Below are positions 17,953-27,781 of a stretch of 64,000 nucleotides of DNA, piece by piece (position 1 is the stretch's first letter; every line of letters begins with the position of its first letter). Location: assembly GCF_014212175.1 (NCBI RefSeq), contig NZ_JACJVR010000012.1:29118-93117 (forward strand), in the 5' to 3' direction. Under the pieces are notes generated by a model. The model saw nothing but the letters and a program-made list of their open reading frames with translations, was not told the origin of the DNA and ran no database searches. The position numbers were made by a program, and so were the translations under genes. Origin of the DNA: Cohnella xylanilytica (GTDB lineage: Bacteria; Bacillota; Bacilli; Paenibacillales; Paenibacillaceae).

Positions 17953-20900
17953 ATGGAACCATCCGTTAACATGCAATCGTCCGCGGCCAACGCCGCGGGC
18001 CGAAGCAAAGGCATGGAGGTCCTGTTCTCGTTCGTCCTGTCGCTTGGAATCGCCCTCGCGCTCGGGTGGGCGCTGCCGGGAACGGCAGCCGCCGAGCCGC
18101 TGACGCTGTCCAATTCCTCGTTCCGGATCGAGACGGGGGATCACGGGGAGATCGCCTCGTTCAAGCTGACGGGCGATACGTTCCCCACGGAATACGTCAT
18201 GAACCCTTCCAATACGAAGAAGCAGAACACGCCGGACCATCAATGGCTCGGCGAGCTTATGTTTACTTATCGGATCGACGGCGGCGCATGGACGAAGGCT
18301 TGGAGCAACAAGTCGGCGGACGGCCGGAAGATCGCGAAGAACGGAAGCGAGATTACGGTGACCTATGAAAACGCTTCCGACCCCGAAGGCATCCGCAACT
18401 TCAAGGTAGTCGAGACGTACGCGCTCGTGGACGACTACGTCAAATGGAGCGTCGCCGTCTTCAACACGAGCGGCAAGACGCTGGAGATCGGCGACTTCGG
18501 CCTGCCGATGCCGTTCAACGAATATTGGACCGGGGGCGACGAGATCTACGAGACCCGGGTGCTGAACCATTCGTTCGTCGGCTTGAACGGCTCCTACATG
18601 ACGATCGGCCGGGCGAGCGGCGTCGGACCGTCGCTGCTGCTCGTGCCCGACGCGTCGACGGGGGCGGGCTGGGAGTACCAGGACCGCTGGAAGCGGCAGG
18701 AGCATCCCGGCAGCACGTGGTCGGACGACGAATCGATCAACGGCGGCTGGCCGGAAGGGCTGAACGTCTATTACATCCATTCGGCCGTCATCAAGAGCAC
18801 GAACAAAGGCTATCTGCCGAACACGAGCCTCGTCCTCGGGCCGGGGGAATCGAAGGCGTACGCCTTCAAGTTTTTCAAGGTGGCGGACGAGAACGAGAAC
18901 AAGGAGAAGCTGTACGAGGAAGGGCTGATCGACGTCTCGGTCGTCCCCGGCATGATCTTCGCGACCGACATGAAGGCGAAGTTCGACCTTCATACGTTCA
19001 AGGAGATTCGCTCGGTGACGGCGCAATATCCCTCGGATACGACGATAACTTACTTGGGCGAGCGCGGCGAGGATCACCACGTGTACGAGCTGCAGCTGCG
19101 CAAGCTCGGGCAGAACGACATTACGGTCGAATACGGGAACGGCGAGAAGACGGTTCTGCAGTTCTACGCCATCGAGCCGATCGCGGACGCGCTGCAGCGG
19201 CACTCGACGTTCATGGTGGAGAAGACGCAGTGGGACGCGCCCGGGACGATCCGGGACAAGGCGTTCGACGACTGGATGATGCAGACGAAGGCGAAGCGGG
19301 GCAGCTTCGGCGGCTATTGGGGCTGGGGCGACGACTGGGGGCTGACGCACGGCCAATTCCTCGCGGAGAAAAACGCGCTGTCCCCCGTCGCCTCCGAGGT
19401 CGAGGCTCTGGACGCCTATCTGGACGTAACGGTGTGGACGAACCTGATGGCCGGCCACCACGACGATTACCTCGTCCGGGACTTCCTGAACTCGGAGGTG
19501 CTGTATCGCGGCTACGCTTATCCGCACATTTACAACACGTATTTCAGCATGTACAAGATCGCGAAGCTGTACCCCGATCTCGTCGACTACAAGGAGTCGA
19601 CCGACACGTACCTGCTGCGGGCTTATAACATATTCAAAGCGCTGTACGAAGGGCCGGTCTCCTACAACTGGGAGACGGGGCTTATGGGCGAATCGACGAC
19701 TCCCGAGCTGATCCAGGCGCTGAAGGACGAGGGCTACGCGGCGGAGGCGAACGACATCGTTCGGAAGATGGCCCGGAAGTACGACAACTTCAAGAACACG
19801 AAGTACCCGTACGGCTCGGAATACAGCTACGACAACACGGGCGAGGAAGCGGTGTACACCCTCGCGAAGATGAACGGCAACACGGGCATGATGGGGAAAA
19901 TCAACGCCAAGACGAGAGCGGCGCGCGGCCATATGCCGGTCTGGTATTACTACGCCGATCCGGTGACGATCACCGGCGAGAACTGGTGGAACTTCCAGTA
20001 CACCGTCTCGCTCGCCGGCTACGCGATGGACGACTGGGTGCGCAACCATTCGGCGTCGCCGGAGGTGGAGCAGCGGATGTCCTACGCGGCGAAGATCGCC
20101 AACGTCGGGGCGATCAACTCCGGCCAGATCGACGGCGATCCCGCCAACATCGGCGCGGCTTCCTGGACGTACCAGGCGGAGAAGGGCAACTACGGCGCGC
20201 TGGGTCTCGACGGAGGGCCGCTGTTCAACGGCTGGCGCGGCATGACCGGCGAAGCGGACCTCGGCTTGTTCGGCGCGATCCGCATTCTTAGCGCCGACGT
20301 GGCCGTCGACCCGGTGTTCGGCCTGACCGGCTACGGGGCGGAGGTGACGGAGTCGGGCTCGAATTACGCGATCGTGCCGAAGGATGGCGTGTTTAAGCGG
20401 CTCAACCTGATCACCGAGAAGCTGGGCATCCGGCTCGAACGCGATCAGTACGAGCGCGCGACGGTGGCGAAGGCCAAGAACTACGTCAAGCTGGACATGA
20501 AGAGCGCCACGCCGGGCGAGGCGCATTCGACGCGAATCTTTTTCCAAGGATTGAAGAAGGCGACGTACGAAGTGTTCGTGAACGGGAAGAGCGCGGGCAA
20601 GTGGAATGCCTACGGGAACGAAGCGGCTCTCGTCGTCGCCGCGGGAACGGAAGCTTCGTATACGGTCGAGCTGCGGGAGAGCACGCCCGATCCGAACGCG
20701 GCGCCGTCCGTCGACGCCGGGGCCGACGTCTCGGTGACGCTTCCGGACGCAGCGACGCTGGAAGGGACGGCGGCCGACGACGGGCTGCCCGCCGGTACTC
20801 TCGCGACCGAGTGGAGCCTCGTCAGCGGACCGGGGACGGCAAAGCTCGAAGACGCCGGCGCGCTGCGCACGGCGGTCGAATTGTCGGCCGCGGGCACGTA

Positions 20901-23301
20901 CGTGTTCAAGCTGAAGGCGACGGATTCGGAGCTGTCCGCGGAGGACACGGTGACCGTCGTCGCGGCTCCCGAGCCTCCCCTGCCGGAGGTGATCGCCCGC
21001 TATTCGTTCGACGAGACGGGCGGCGTGAAGGCGGCGGACTCTTCCGGCAACGGCCGGGACGGGGAGCTGAAGGGCGGAACTGCCTGGACGGCGGGCAAGA
21101 AGAACGGCGCGGCGGCGCTGGATGGCAAGGACGGCTACGTGAAGCTGCCGGCCGGACTCGTCAGCCGACTCGGCGACTTCACGGTCGCGGCCTGGGTGAA
21201 GGCCAACAGCCTTAGCAATTACATGCGCGTATTCGACTTCGGAAGCGGCACGAGCACGTACATGTTCCTGACGCCTCAAGTCGGCGGCAGCATGCGGTTC
21301 GTCCTCTCGACGAACGGCAACGCCGCGGGAGAGGAGCTGCAGCCCTCGAGCATGACGGTGTCCTACTGGATCAAGCGCACCGAGAGCATGAACGACCGCG
21401 AGAACGTGCTGCTCTGGTTCAAGCCGGAGGCGGACTACGCGAACAAGGGCCTGTTCATCACGTACAACGGGGACTCGAGCATCGTCATGGTCGACGGCAC
21501 GGGAGCGTTCTTCGTCAAGCAGAAGCCGGACGACTTCCTGCCGGAGGGCGAATGGACGCACGTCGTCGCCACCTTCGATTCGGCGACGAACGCGGCGGCG
21601 ATCTACAAGAACGGCGTCGCGCAGACGATCGATTTCGACGGTACGCCGGATTCGATCACGGCGACGGCCGACGTCAAGAAGATCGGCGTGTCGGGCTACG
21701 GGGACGGGGCGCAGCTGCGCGCGTCGCTCGACGACTTCCGGATTTATTCGGGAGCGATGACGGCGGAGCAGGTCCGGGCTCTGTACGAGGAGACGGAAGG
21801 CAAGCCGATCGTCTCGCTGAAGAGCGTGAGCGTCCGGACGCGGACGGGCAAGGCGCCGGTGCTGCCGGCGACCGTCGAAGCGACCTATAGCGACGGAACG
21901 AAAGGGCAGGTCGCCGTCGCTTGGGAGTTGATCGCCAAGGAAGCGTACGCCAAGGCGGGCACGTTCACGGCGAAGGGAGCGGTCGAGGGCACGGAGCTGC
22001 GGGCGGAGGCTGTCGTGACCGTGACCCGTCCGGCCCCGAGCCCGGACGCTCCGAGCGCTCCGGACGCCGCGGAGAAGCCGGCCGATCCGAAGACGCTGGA
22101 GGCGGATTCGGCGGCATGGAAGTCCGGAGCGGACGGGAGCGTCGCGATCGCGCTGACGGGAGAGCAGACCGGCGTCTCGCTTCCGGTCGAGTTCGCCTCG
22201 CGGCCGGACGTTCGCAGCCTGACGGTCTCGAACGGGCAATGGACGCTTCGGATGCCCGTATCCGCGCTGAAGGCCGCGGCGGGATCGACTTCGGGCACGC
22301 AGACGGGTTCGACGGACGGTTCCGCGGCTGGAGCGACGGCCGGAACGACGACCGGAACGACGACCGGATCGGCGGCGTCCGGAGAAGCACGCATCGTCGT
22401 CCGGATCGAACCGGCGAACGGGCCGGAGAGTTCCGGGCAAGAAGGGGACGCCAGCTGGGCGCTGGCTGGGTCGGCGTACGATTGGAAGCTGGCGCTGCGG
22501 GGCGCGGACGGCAAGGAGACGGTTCTGTCCGCGTTGGCGGAACCGGCGGAGCTCGCTCTGCCCTATGATCCGGCGCGAGGCGGCGACGGGATGACGCTGG
22601 GCGTCTACCGATGGAACGAAGGCGCCGGGAAGTGGGAGTACGCGGGAGGAACCGTCGATCGCGAACGGCATCTCGCGAAGATCGGCCTGAGCCGGACCGG
22701 CCGCTACGCGGTTCTCTCCTACGAGAAGGCGTTCGGCGACGTGCCCGCGGGACATTGGGCCGCCGATTCGATCCGCGCGCTCGTCGCGAGACACGTCGCG
22801 AACGGCACGGAAGCCGGCCGGTTCGATCCGGCCGGCGGCACGACGCGCGCCGAGTTCGCGGCTCTGCTGGCGCGCGCGCTCGGGCTTACGGCGGCGGAAG
22901 GCAAGCCGCTGCCGTTCGGCGACGTGGCGGCGGACGCCTGGTACGCCAAGGAAGTGGCCGCCGCCTGCGAGGCGGGGTGGATTCAAGGCGCGACGGCCGG
23001 CCGCTTCGATCCGAGCGCGCCCGTCACCCGCGAGCAGATGGCGGTGCTGATCGTGAAGGCGTACGAGTCCAAGCAGGGAGCCGCCGGAGTCGGCGGAGCG
23101 CCTGCGAGCGGCGAAGCGACGGGTTCGGCGGACCTCGCGTCGGTCTCCCCGTGGGCCAAGGACGCGGTCGCCCGGGCGCTCGCGCTGGGCTTGATGCAAG
23201 GCAAGGGAGAAGGCCGCTTCGATCCGGCCGCGGGCGCCACCCGGGCCGAGACGGCGCAGGTCGTCTACCGCCTGCTTCAGCTGTTGGAACGACCGGAATG
23301 A
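17953..23301 (+). CDS. Giant SLH-anchored protein with DUF5695-like and LamG domains
   Basis: 1782 residues. ATG 17953 follows AAAGGAGG. A membrane segment/signal peptide lies at about 20-46 (ending TAAAEP). Residues about 47-900 resemble DUF5695 (YetA-like), a glycan-associated family of unknown activity. Then a PKD/Ig-like domain (915-1005), a LamG-type domain (1011-1280), a Big_4-like domain (1286-1360), a Gly/Thr-rich linker (near 1450) and three SLH domains (about 1594, 1654 and 1731). Surface-bound by SLH, probably acting on arabinose-containing polysaccharide upstream of the importer and AbfA. Catalytic residues cannot be assigned. Confidence 0.85.
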   Translation: MEPSVNMQSSAANAAGRSKGMEVLFSFVLSLGIALALGWALPGTAAAEPLTLSNSSFRIETGDHGEIASFKLTGDTFPTEYVMNPSNTKKQNTPDHQWLGELMFTYRIDGGAWTKAWSNKSADGRKIAKNGSEITVTYENASDPEGIRNFKVVETYALVDDYVKWSVAVFNTSGKTLEIGDFGLPMPFNEYWTGGDEIYETRVLNHSFVGLNGSYMTIGRASGVGPSLLLVPDASTGAGWEYQDRWKRQEHPGSTWSDDESINGGWPEGLNVYYIHSAVIKSTNKGYLPNTSLVLGPGESKAYAFKFFKVADENENKEKLYEEGLIDVSVVPGMIFATDMKAKFDLHTFKEIRSVTAQYPSDTTITYLGERGEDHHVYELQLRKLGQNDITVEYGNGEKTVLQFYAIEPIADALQRHSTFMVEKTQWDAPGTIRDKAFDDWMMQTKAKRGSFGGYWGWGDDWGLTHGQFLAEKNALSPVASEVEALDAYLDVTVWTNLMAGHHDDYLVRDFLNSEVLYRGYAYPHIYNTYFSMYKIAKLYPDLVDYKESTDTYLLRAYNIFKALYEGPVSYNWETGLMGESTTPELIQALKDEGYAAEANDIVRKMARKYDNFKNTKYPYGSEYSYDNTGEEAVYTLAKMNGNTGMMGKINAKTRAARGHMPVWYYYADPVTITGENWWNFQYTVSLAGYAMDDWVRNHSASPEVEQRMSYAAKIANVGAINSGQIDGDPANIGAASWTYQAEKGNYGALGLDGGPLFNGWRGMTGEADLGLFGAIRILSADVAVDPVFGLTGYGAEVTESGSNYAIVPKDGVFKRLNLITEKLGIRLERDQYERATVAKAKNYVKLDMKSATPGEAHSTRIFFQGLKKATYEVFVNGKSAGKWNAYGNEAALVVAAGTEASYTVELRESTPDPNAAPSVDAGADVSVTLPDAATLEGTAADDGLPAGTLATEWSLVSGPGTAKLEDAGALRTAVELSAAGTYVFKLKATDSELSAEDTVTVVAAPEPPLPEVIARYSFDETGGVKAADSSGNGRDGELKGGTAWTAGKKNGAAALDGKDGYVKLPAGLVSRLGDFTVAAWVKANSLSNYMRVFDFGSGTSTYMFLTPQVGGSMRFVLSTNGNAAGEELQPSSMTVSYWIKRTESMNDRENVLLWFKPEADYANKGLFITYNGDSSIVMVDGTGAFFVKQKPDDFLPEGEWTHVVATFDSATNAAAIYKNGVAQTIDFDGTPDSITATADVKKIGVSGYGDGAQLRASLDDFRIYSGAMTAEQVRALYEETEGKPIVSLKSVSVRTRTGKAPVLPATVEATYSDGTKGQVAVAWELIAKEAYAKAGTFTAKGAVEGTELRAEAVVTVTRPAPSPDAPSAPDAAEKPADPKTLEADSAAWKSGADGSVAIALTGEQTGVSLPVEFASRPDVRSLTVSNGQWTLRMPVSALKAAAGSTSGTQTGSTDGSAAGATAGTTTGTTTGSAASGEARIVVRIEPANGPESSGQEGDASWALAGSAYDWKLALRGADGKETVLSALAEPAELALPYDPARGGDGMTLGVYRWNEGAGKWEYAGGTVDRERHLAKIGLSRTGRYAVLSYEKAFGDVPAGHWAADSIRALVARHVANGTEAGRFDPAGGTTRAEFAALLARALGLTAAEGKPLPFGDVAADAWYAKEVAAACEAGWIQGATAGRFDPSAPVTREQMAVLIVKAYESKQGAAGVGGAPASGEATGSADLASVSPWAKDAVARALALGLMQGKGEGRFDPAAGATRAETAQVVYRLLQLLERPE

Positions 23302-23337
23302 CGAGTCGTCAGTAACGACTTGGTTACACGAACAGCA

Positions 23338-23381
23338 GCCGCCCCTCAGACCGCTTGAAGCGGTTTGCGGGGCGGCTTTTT
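23338..23381 (+). terminator. Terminator of the arabinoside operon
   Basis: GCCGCCCC (23338-23345) pairs with GGGGCGGC (23369-23376), with an inner ACCGCTT/AGCGGT stem, followed by TTTTT. Confidence 0.9.
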
Positions 23382-23415
23382 GACGATTCGACCGCCGCGA
23401 GAAGAGACCGACGTG

Positions 23416-23947
23416 CAACGGAAGAATCGTCCGTTAGAGCGAGGCAAGCGCGGGGATTGGGAGCTGTAACGGAAGAATCGTCCGTTAGAGCGAGGCAAGC
23501 GCGGGGATTGGGAGCTGTAACGGAAGAATCGTCCGTTAGAGCGAGGCAAGCGTGGGGACTGGGAGCTGTAACGGAAGAATCGTCCGTTAGAGTGAGGCAA
23601 GCGCGAAGATTGGGAGCTGTAACGGAAGAATCGTCCGTTAGAGCGAGGCAAGCGTGGGGACTGGGCGCTGTAACGGAAGAATCGTCCGTTAGAGTGAGGC
23701 AAGCGCGAAGATTGGGAGCTGTAACGGAAGAATCGTCCGTTAGAGTGAGGCAAGCGCGAAGATTGGGAGCTGTAACGGAAGAATCGTCCGTTAGAGCGAG
23801 GCAAGCGCGGGGATTGGGAGTTGTAACGGAAGAATCGTCCGTTAAAGCGAGGCAAGCGCGGGGATTGGGAGCTGTAACGGAAGAATCGTCAGTTAGACCG
23901 AAGCAAACGCGAAGATTGGGAGCTGTAACGGAAGAATCGTCAGTTAA
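23416..23947. repeat. Tandem array, eleven 51-bp units
   Basis: Units begin every 51 bp from 23417 to 23927. Each contains TAACGGA-N7-TCCGTTA followed by GAGCGAGGCAAGCGCGGGGA or a variant and TTGGGAGCTG. Variants interleave (for example GTGAGGCAAGCGCGAAGA), and the last two units have CAGTTA in the right arm. Because 51 is divisible by three, both strands read open as 17-residue peptide repeats; lack of start context and symmetric openness argue against coding. Confidence 0.93.
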
Positions 23948-24177
23948 AATACCGTCGAAGCCGCCCCCTCCCCTTCTTGCGATTAGATACGAACCGGAGC
24001 AAACGGGCGCCGCCTCCCCGATAAACCGCTTCCATATTTACGCAGTCTATCGCCGCCATAAACGGGGTCTATGGCGGATCTTGACATGGGCGCGAAAGCT
24101 TGTGCCGGGAACATTTTTTAAGTATTCTAAAGCTACGGTCATCGACAGAAATGGCTAAACGAAGGGAGATTGTTCAA
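23948..24177 (+). other. pgi upstream region
   Basis: Gene-free stretch between the 51-bp array and pgi. It holds a hairpin CCGCCATA-N9-TATGGCGG (about 24052-24077) and a TTGACA at 24081-24086 without a convincing -10 at 17 nt; TATTCT at 24122 is too far. I cannot assign a promoter with confidence. Confidence 0.4.
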
Positions 24178-25527
24178 TTGAGCCAAAGCATTCGCTTCGA
24201 CTATTCCAAGGCCCTGAAGTTCGTGGGGCAGAACGAGATCGACAACCTGGCCTCCGCCGTCAAGCTGGCGCACGAGCAGCTACATAACGGAACGGGAGCG
24301 GGCTCCGACTACCTGGGCTGGATCAACCTGCCGTTCGATTACGACAAGGAAGAGTTCGCCCGCATCCAGCAAGCGGCCAAGAAGATCCAATCCGACTCCG
24401 ACGCCCTCGTCGTCATCGGAATCGGCGGCTCCTATCTCGGCGCCCGTGCCGCGATCGAGATGCTGTCGCATTCGTTCTATAACACGCTGTCGAAGGAACA
24501 GCGCAAGACGCCGCAAATTTTCTTCGCCGGCAACAACATCAGCTCCACCTACATGACCCATCTGCTCCAGGCGCTCGAAGGCAAGAACTGGTCGATCAAC
24601 GTCATCTCCAAGTCCGGCACGACGACCGAGCCGGCCGTCGCCTTCCGCATTTTCCGCGAGGCTCTGGAGAACAAATACGGCAAGGAAGAAGCGAAGAAGC
24701 GCATCTACGCCACGACGGACAAGGCGCGCGGAGCGCTCAAGAAGCTGTCGGACGAAGAAGGCTACGAGACGTTCGTCATTCCGGACGACGTCGGCGGCCG
24801 CTACTCCGTGCTGACGGCGGTCGGCCTGCTGCCGATCGCGACGGCGGGCATCGACATCGAAGAGATCATGAAGGGCGCGCAAGACGCCGCCACCGAGTAC
24901 AATAACGCCAGCGTCAGCGAGAACCCGGCTTATCAATACGCGGCGATCCGCAACGCGCTGTACCGCAAGGGCAAGACGGTCGAGATTCTCGTCAACTACG
25001 AGCCGGGCCTGCACTTCGTGTCCGAGTGGTGGAAGCAGCTGTACGGCGAGAGCGAAGGCAAGGACTACAAGGGCATCTACCCGGCGTCCGTCGACTTCTC
25101 CACCGACCTGCACTCCATGGGGCAGTTCATCCAGGAAGGCAACCGCATCATCTTCGAGACGGTCATCCAAGTCGGCGAAGTGAACGAGCAGATCACGATC
25201 AAGAGCGATCCGGACGATCTGGACGGCCTGAACTTCCTGGCCGGCAAGACGGTCGACTTCGTCAACAAGAAGGCGTTCGAAGGCACGATCCTGGCGCATA
25301 CGGACGGCAACGTTCCGAACCTCGTCGTGAACATTCCGGACATGTCCCCGCGCTCGTTCGGCAAGCTCGTCTACTTCTTCGAGATCGCCTGCGGCGTCAG
25401 CGGCTACCTGCTGGGCGTCAATCCGTTCGACCAGCCGGGCGTCGAAGCCTACAAGGTCAACATGTTCGCGCTGCTCGGCAAGCCGGGCTTCGAAGAGAAG
25501 AAGAAAGAGCTGGAAGCTCGCCTGTAA
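24178..25527 (+). CDS. pgi: Glucose-6-phosphate isomerase
   Basis: 449 residues, the usual length of the short Firmicutes type. Interconverts glucose-6-phosphate and fructose-6-phosphate in the cytoplasm. Family segments seen: [29 protein letters not shown] and [14 protein letters not shown] near the C-terminus. TTG 24178 follows GAAGGGAG at good distance and gives the expected [13 protein letters not shown] start; upstream ATGs at 24100 and 24151 lack ribosome sites. Confidence 0.96.
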   Translation: MSQSIRFDYSKALKFVGQNEIDNLASAVKLAHEQLHNGTGAGSDYLGWINLPFDYDKEEFARIQQAAKKIQSDSDALVVIGIGGSYLGARAAIEMLSHSFYNTLSKEQRKTPQIFFAGNNISSTYMTHLLQALEGKNWSINVISKSGTTTEPAVAFRIFREALENKYGKEEAKKRIYATTDKARGALKKLSDEEGYETFVIPDDVGGRYSVLTAVGLLPIATAGIDIEEIMKGAQDAATEYNNASVSENPAYQYAAIRNALYRKGKTVEILVNYEPGLHFVSEWWKQLYGESEGKDYKGIYPASVDFSTDLHSMGQFIQEGNRIIFETVIQVGEVNEQITIKSDPDDLDGLNFLAGKTVDFVNKKAFEGTILAHTDGNVPNLVVNIPDMSPRSFGKLVYFFEIACGVSGYLLGVNPFDQPGVEAYKVNMFALLGKPGFEEKKKELEARL

Positions 25528-25561
25528 TCCTCGTCCGGACGGCTCGTTCGCGGCGAACCCG

Positions 25562-25598
25562 GCCCTCGGTCCGCTTCTCGCGGATTCGGGGGCTTTTT
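25562..25598 (+). terminator. Terminator after pgi
   Basis: GCCCTCGG/TCCGC and GCGGA/TTCGGGGGC form an imperfect stem around TTCTC, followed by TTTTTCTC. Confidence 0.65.
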
Positions 25599-25641
25599 CT
25601 CTTGATACAACCCGAGACGGAAAAGGAGAAGGAATGATCCG

Positions 25642-26277
25642 ATGAGGCTGCCCAGATACGCAACGGTAAGACAATACGGAGAGAGCGAGATCGTCATCAA
25701 GAAGTCGCGATTCATCGGTCACGCCAAGCCGGTCGAGAGCGAAGAGGAAGCGGTCGCCTTCGTCGAAGAGATCAAGAAGCGCCACTGGAACGCGACGCAC
25801 AACTGCTCCGCCTACGTCGTCGGGGAGCGGGACGAGCACCAGAAGGCGCTGGACGACGGGGAGCCGAGCGGAACGGCGGGCAAGCCGATTCTCGAGGTCA
25901 TCAAGAACCGCGGTCTCAAAAACGTCGTCGTCGTCGTCACCCGCTACTTCGGGGGAATCATGCTCGGAGCGGGAGGACTCGTGCGCGCGTACACGGACGG
26001 CGCGGTCGCGGGAACCGACGCCGCGCAGCCGATCGTCCGCGTTCTGCACAAGGAGATTATCGTGGACGTCGACTACACGTGGTACGGCAAGCTCGAGAAC
26101 GAGCTGCGCGGCCGGAACGCCCGGGTCGGCGACGTGTCGTTCACCGATCGGGTCCGCGTCGTCTGCCTGCCGGAGGTCGGCGAGGCCGAGCGCTTCGCCG
26201 CCTGGATCACCGATCTGACCCAAGGCCAGGCCGTTCTCGAACGAGGGGAAGAGAAATACTTCATCGAGGGCGAATAG
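25642..26277 (+). CDS. IMPACT/YigZ family protein (UPF0029)
   Basis: 211 residues. Conserved core FIGHAKPVESEEEA, HNCSAYVVG, DDGEPSGTAGKPILEVI and VTRYFGGIMLGAGGLVRAY defines the IMPACT N-terminal domain; residues about 140-211 fit the DUF1949-type C-terminal domain. Role in translation-associated stress control is suggested for relatives but unproven here. GGAGAAGGA precedes ATG 25642. Confidence 0.9.
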   Translation: MRLPRYATVRQYGESEIVIKKSRFIGHAKPVESEEEAVAFVEEIKKRHWNATHNCSAYVVGERDEHQKALDDGEPSGTAGKPILEVIKNRGLKNVVVVVTRYFGGIMLGAGGLVRAYTDGAVAGTDAAQPIVRVLHKEIIVDVDYTWYGKLENELRGRNARVGDVSFTDRVRVVCLPEVGEAERFAAWITDLTQGQAVLERGEEKYFIEGE

Positions 26278-26298
26278 AGCAAGAGTTGGCCGGCAAGC

Positions 26299-26700
26299 TT
26301 ATCCTTTGATAACCTTCACGTAGAACTCCCGCTCCCGCGGCCCGTCGAATTCGCAGAAGTAGATGCCCTGCCACCGGCCGAGCACGAGTCTCCCGCCGGA
26401 GACGATGACGGTCTGGGACGTCCCGGTCGTGATCGCCTTCAGGTGGGATGCCGTATTGCCTTCCGCGTGGCGATACTTGGGATGCTCCCAAGGGTACACC
26501 TCGTCCAGCCTCATGAGCACGTCCCGCTTGACGTCGGGATCGGCGTTCTCGTTGATGGCGATTCCCGCCGTCGTATGCGGACAATAGACGAGCGCGATCC
26601 CTTCGTCGACTCCCGACCGGGAGACGGCGGAGGCGACCTGCCTCGTGACGTCGATCATCTCGTCGCGTCCGGACGTACGAATCCGTTCCTTATGCAGCAT
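26299..26700 (-). CDS. YjbQ-family protein (UPF0047)
   Basis: 133 residues, full-length YjbQ/UPF0047 protein. Signature [26 protein letters not shown] segment, [13 protein letters not shown], and the C-terminal [17 protein letters not shown]. Relatives can show weak thiamine-phosphate synthase activity; physiological role uncertain. ATG 26700 follows AGAGGAGG; upstream in-frame ATGs lack this. Convergent with the IMPACT-family gene. Confidence 0.9.
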   Translation of the reverse strand: MLHKERIRTSGRDEMIDVTRQVASAVSRSGVDEGIALVYCPHTTAGIAINENADPDVKRDVLMRLDEVYPWEHPKYRHAEGNTASHLKAITTGTSQTVIVSGGRLVLGRWQGIYFCEFDGPREREFYVKVIKG

Positions 26701-26870
26701 GATATAGACAACCTCCTCTGCAGCGTATGAACGCCGATTTATTTTCATTATTATACCGAAGGGACTCCACCCCGAACAAATGCCCCGCATTCGCGCGAAC
26801 CGTTCATCACTCTCTTGTATAGGCTATATAAAGATTATTGATAAATGGGCTTGAATTCGACTTTTTCGGA

Positions 26871-26933
26871 TTGACGGAGAAGCCATCTTTCTGCTAAAGT
26901 AGCAATACCGACTAATTTAATAGGAATTATATT
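26871..26933 (+). promoter_or_regulatory. cysTWA-sbp promoter and CymR/Rrf2-like operator
   Basis: TTGACG at 26871-26876, 18 nt, TAAAGT at 26895-26900. AT-rich dyad-like sequence AATACCGACTAATTTAATAG followed by GAATTATATT (26904-26933) covers the expected start and resembles CymR-type Rrf2 operators that repress sulfur genes when cysteine is plentiful. Match judged by eye. Confidence 0.55.
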
Positions 26934-26965
26934 GATGGGCCCAACATCCCGGGAGGTTCGCATAC

Positions 26966-27781
26966 GTGACCAACATGCTGCAGAGCCGATGGTGGAGCTG
27001 GGGATTCCGCAGCACCGTCATGCTTTATTTCGTCATTCTTATCGTTCTTCCGATTCTCGGCATTTACGGACAATCGCTGTCCGACGGCTGGCCGAAGTTC
27101 GTCAGCAATCTGACGGAGCCGCTCGCCTGGAAGGCCGTCATGCTGACCGTGAAGCTCGCCTTGATCGCGACGGTCATCAACGTGCTGATCGGCACGATGG
27201 CGGGCTGGGTGCTGATCCGGTACCGGTTCCCCGGCCGGCAGCTGCTCAACAGCCTCGTCGACCTGCCGTTCGCGCTGCCGACCGCCGTCGTCGGCCTCAT
27301 GATCATGCTGCTGCTCGGGCCGCGCAGCGAAGTCGGACAGTGGGCGGATTCGCTCGGCTTCGCGATTCTGTTCCATGAACCGGCCATCGTCATCGCGATG
27401 ATCTTCGTCACGTTCCCGTTCGTCATCCGGGCGGTGCAGCCGCTGCTGGAGGAGATGGACGCCTCGGAAGAAGAAGCGGCGTACACGATGGGCGCTTCGA
27501 AGGCGAAGACGTTCTTCCGCGTCATTCTTCCCGCGATGATGCCGGGCATTCTAAGCGGAGCGATGCTGGCGTTCTCCCGGGCGCTGGCGGAATTCGGAGC
27601 GGTCGTTCTCGTCGCCGGCAACATACCGGGGAGGACGCTCGTCGCTTCCGTCTATATCTTCGGCCAGATCGAGAGCGACAATCCCGCCGGGGCGGCCGCC
27701 GTCTCGGTGCTGCTGCTCACCTTGTCGTTCGTCATCCTGTGGCTCGTGAGCTACGTGCAAGCCAGGAGGACGGGACGATGA
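26966..27781 (+). CDS. cysT: Sulfate/thiosulfate ABC transporter permease CysT
   Basis: 271 residues with six membrane helices. Typical CysT features are DLPFALPTAVVGLMI and the EAA-like loop EEEAAYTMGASKAKTFFRVI. GTG 26966 follows GGGAGG by nine bases. Forms the membrane channel with CysW; its stop overlaps the cysW start (ATGA). Confidence 0.93.
   Translation: MTNMLQSRWWSWGFRSTVMLYFVILIVLPILGIYGQSLSDGWPKFVSNLTEPLAWKAVMLTVKLALIATVINVLIGTMAGWVLIRYRFPGRQLLNSLVDLPFALPTAVVGLMIMLLLGPRSEVGQWADSLGFAILFHEPAIVIAMIFVTFPFVIRAVQPLLEEMDASEEEAAYTMGASKAKTFFRVILPAMMPGILSGAMLAFSRALAEFGAVVLVAGNIPGRTLVASVYIFGQIESDNPAGAAAVSVLLLTLSFVILWLVSYVQARRTGR

Noticed and set aside
17938..23418. A 1826-codon open frame on the minus strand opposite the SLH protein gene
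   Set aside because: It mirrors the GC-rich codon pattern of the real plus-strand gene, is Arg/Val/Asp-rich, lacks domains and a ribosome site, and the plus strand has clear SLH and LamG domains.
23416..23947. Possible CRISPR array
   Set aside because: The entire 51-bp unit is conserved, so there are no unique spacers, and no cas genes are present. The same holds for the arrays at 2271, 9497 and 56468.
23355..24158. Repetitive 267-codon plus-strand and 169-codon minus-strand ORFs
   Set aside because: They arise because the 51-bp unit is divisible by three. Both strands are equally open, neither has a ribosome site, and the palindrome is the conserved part.
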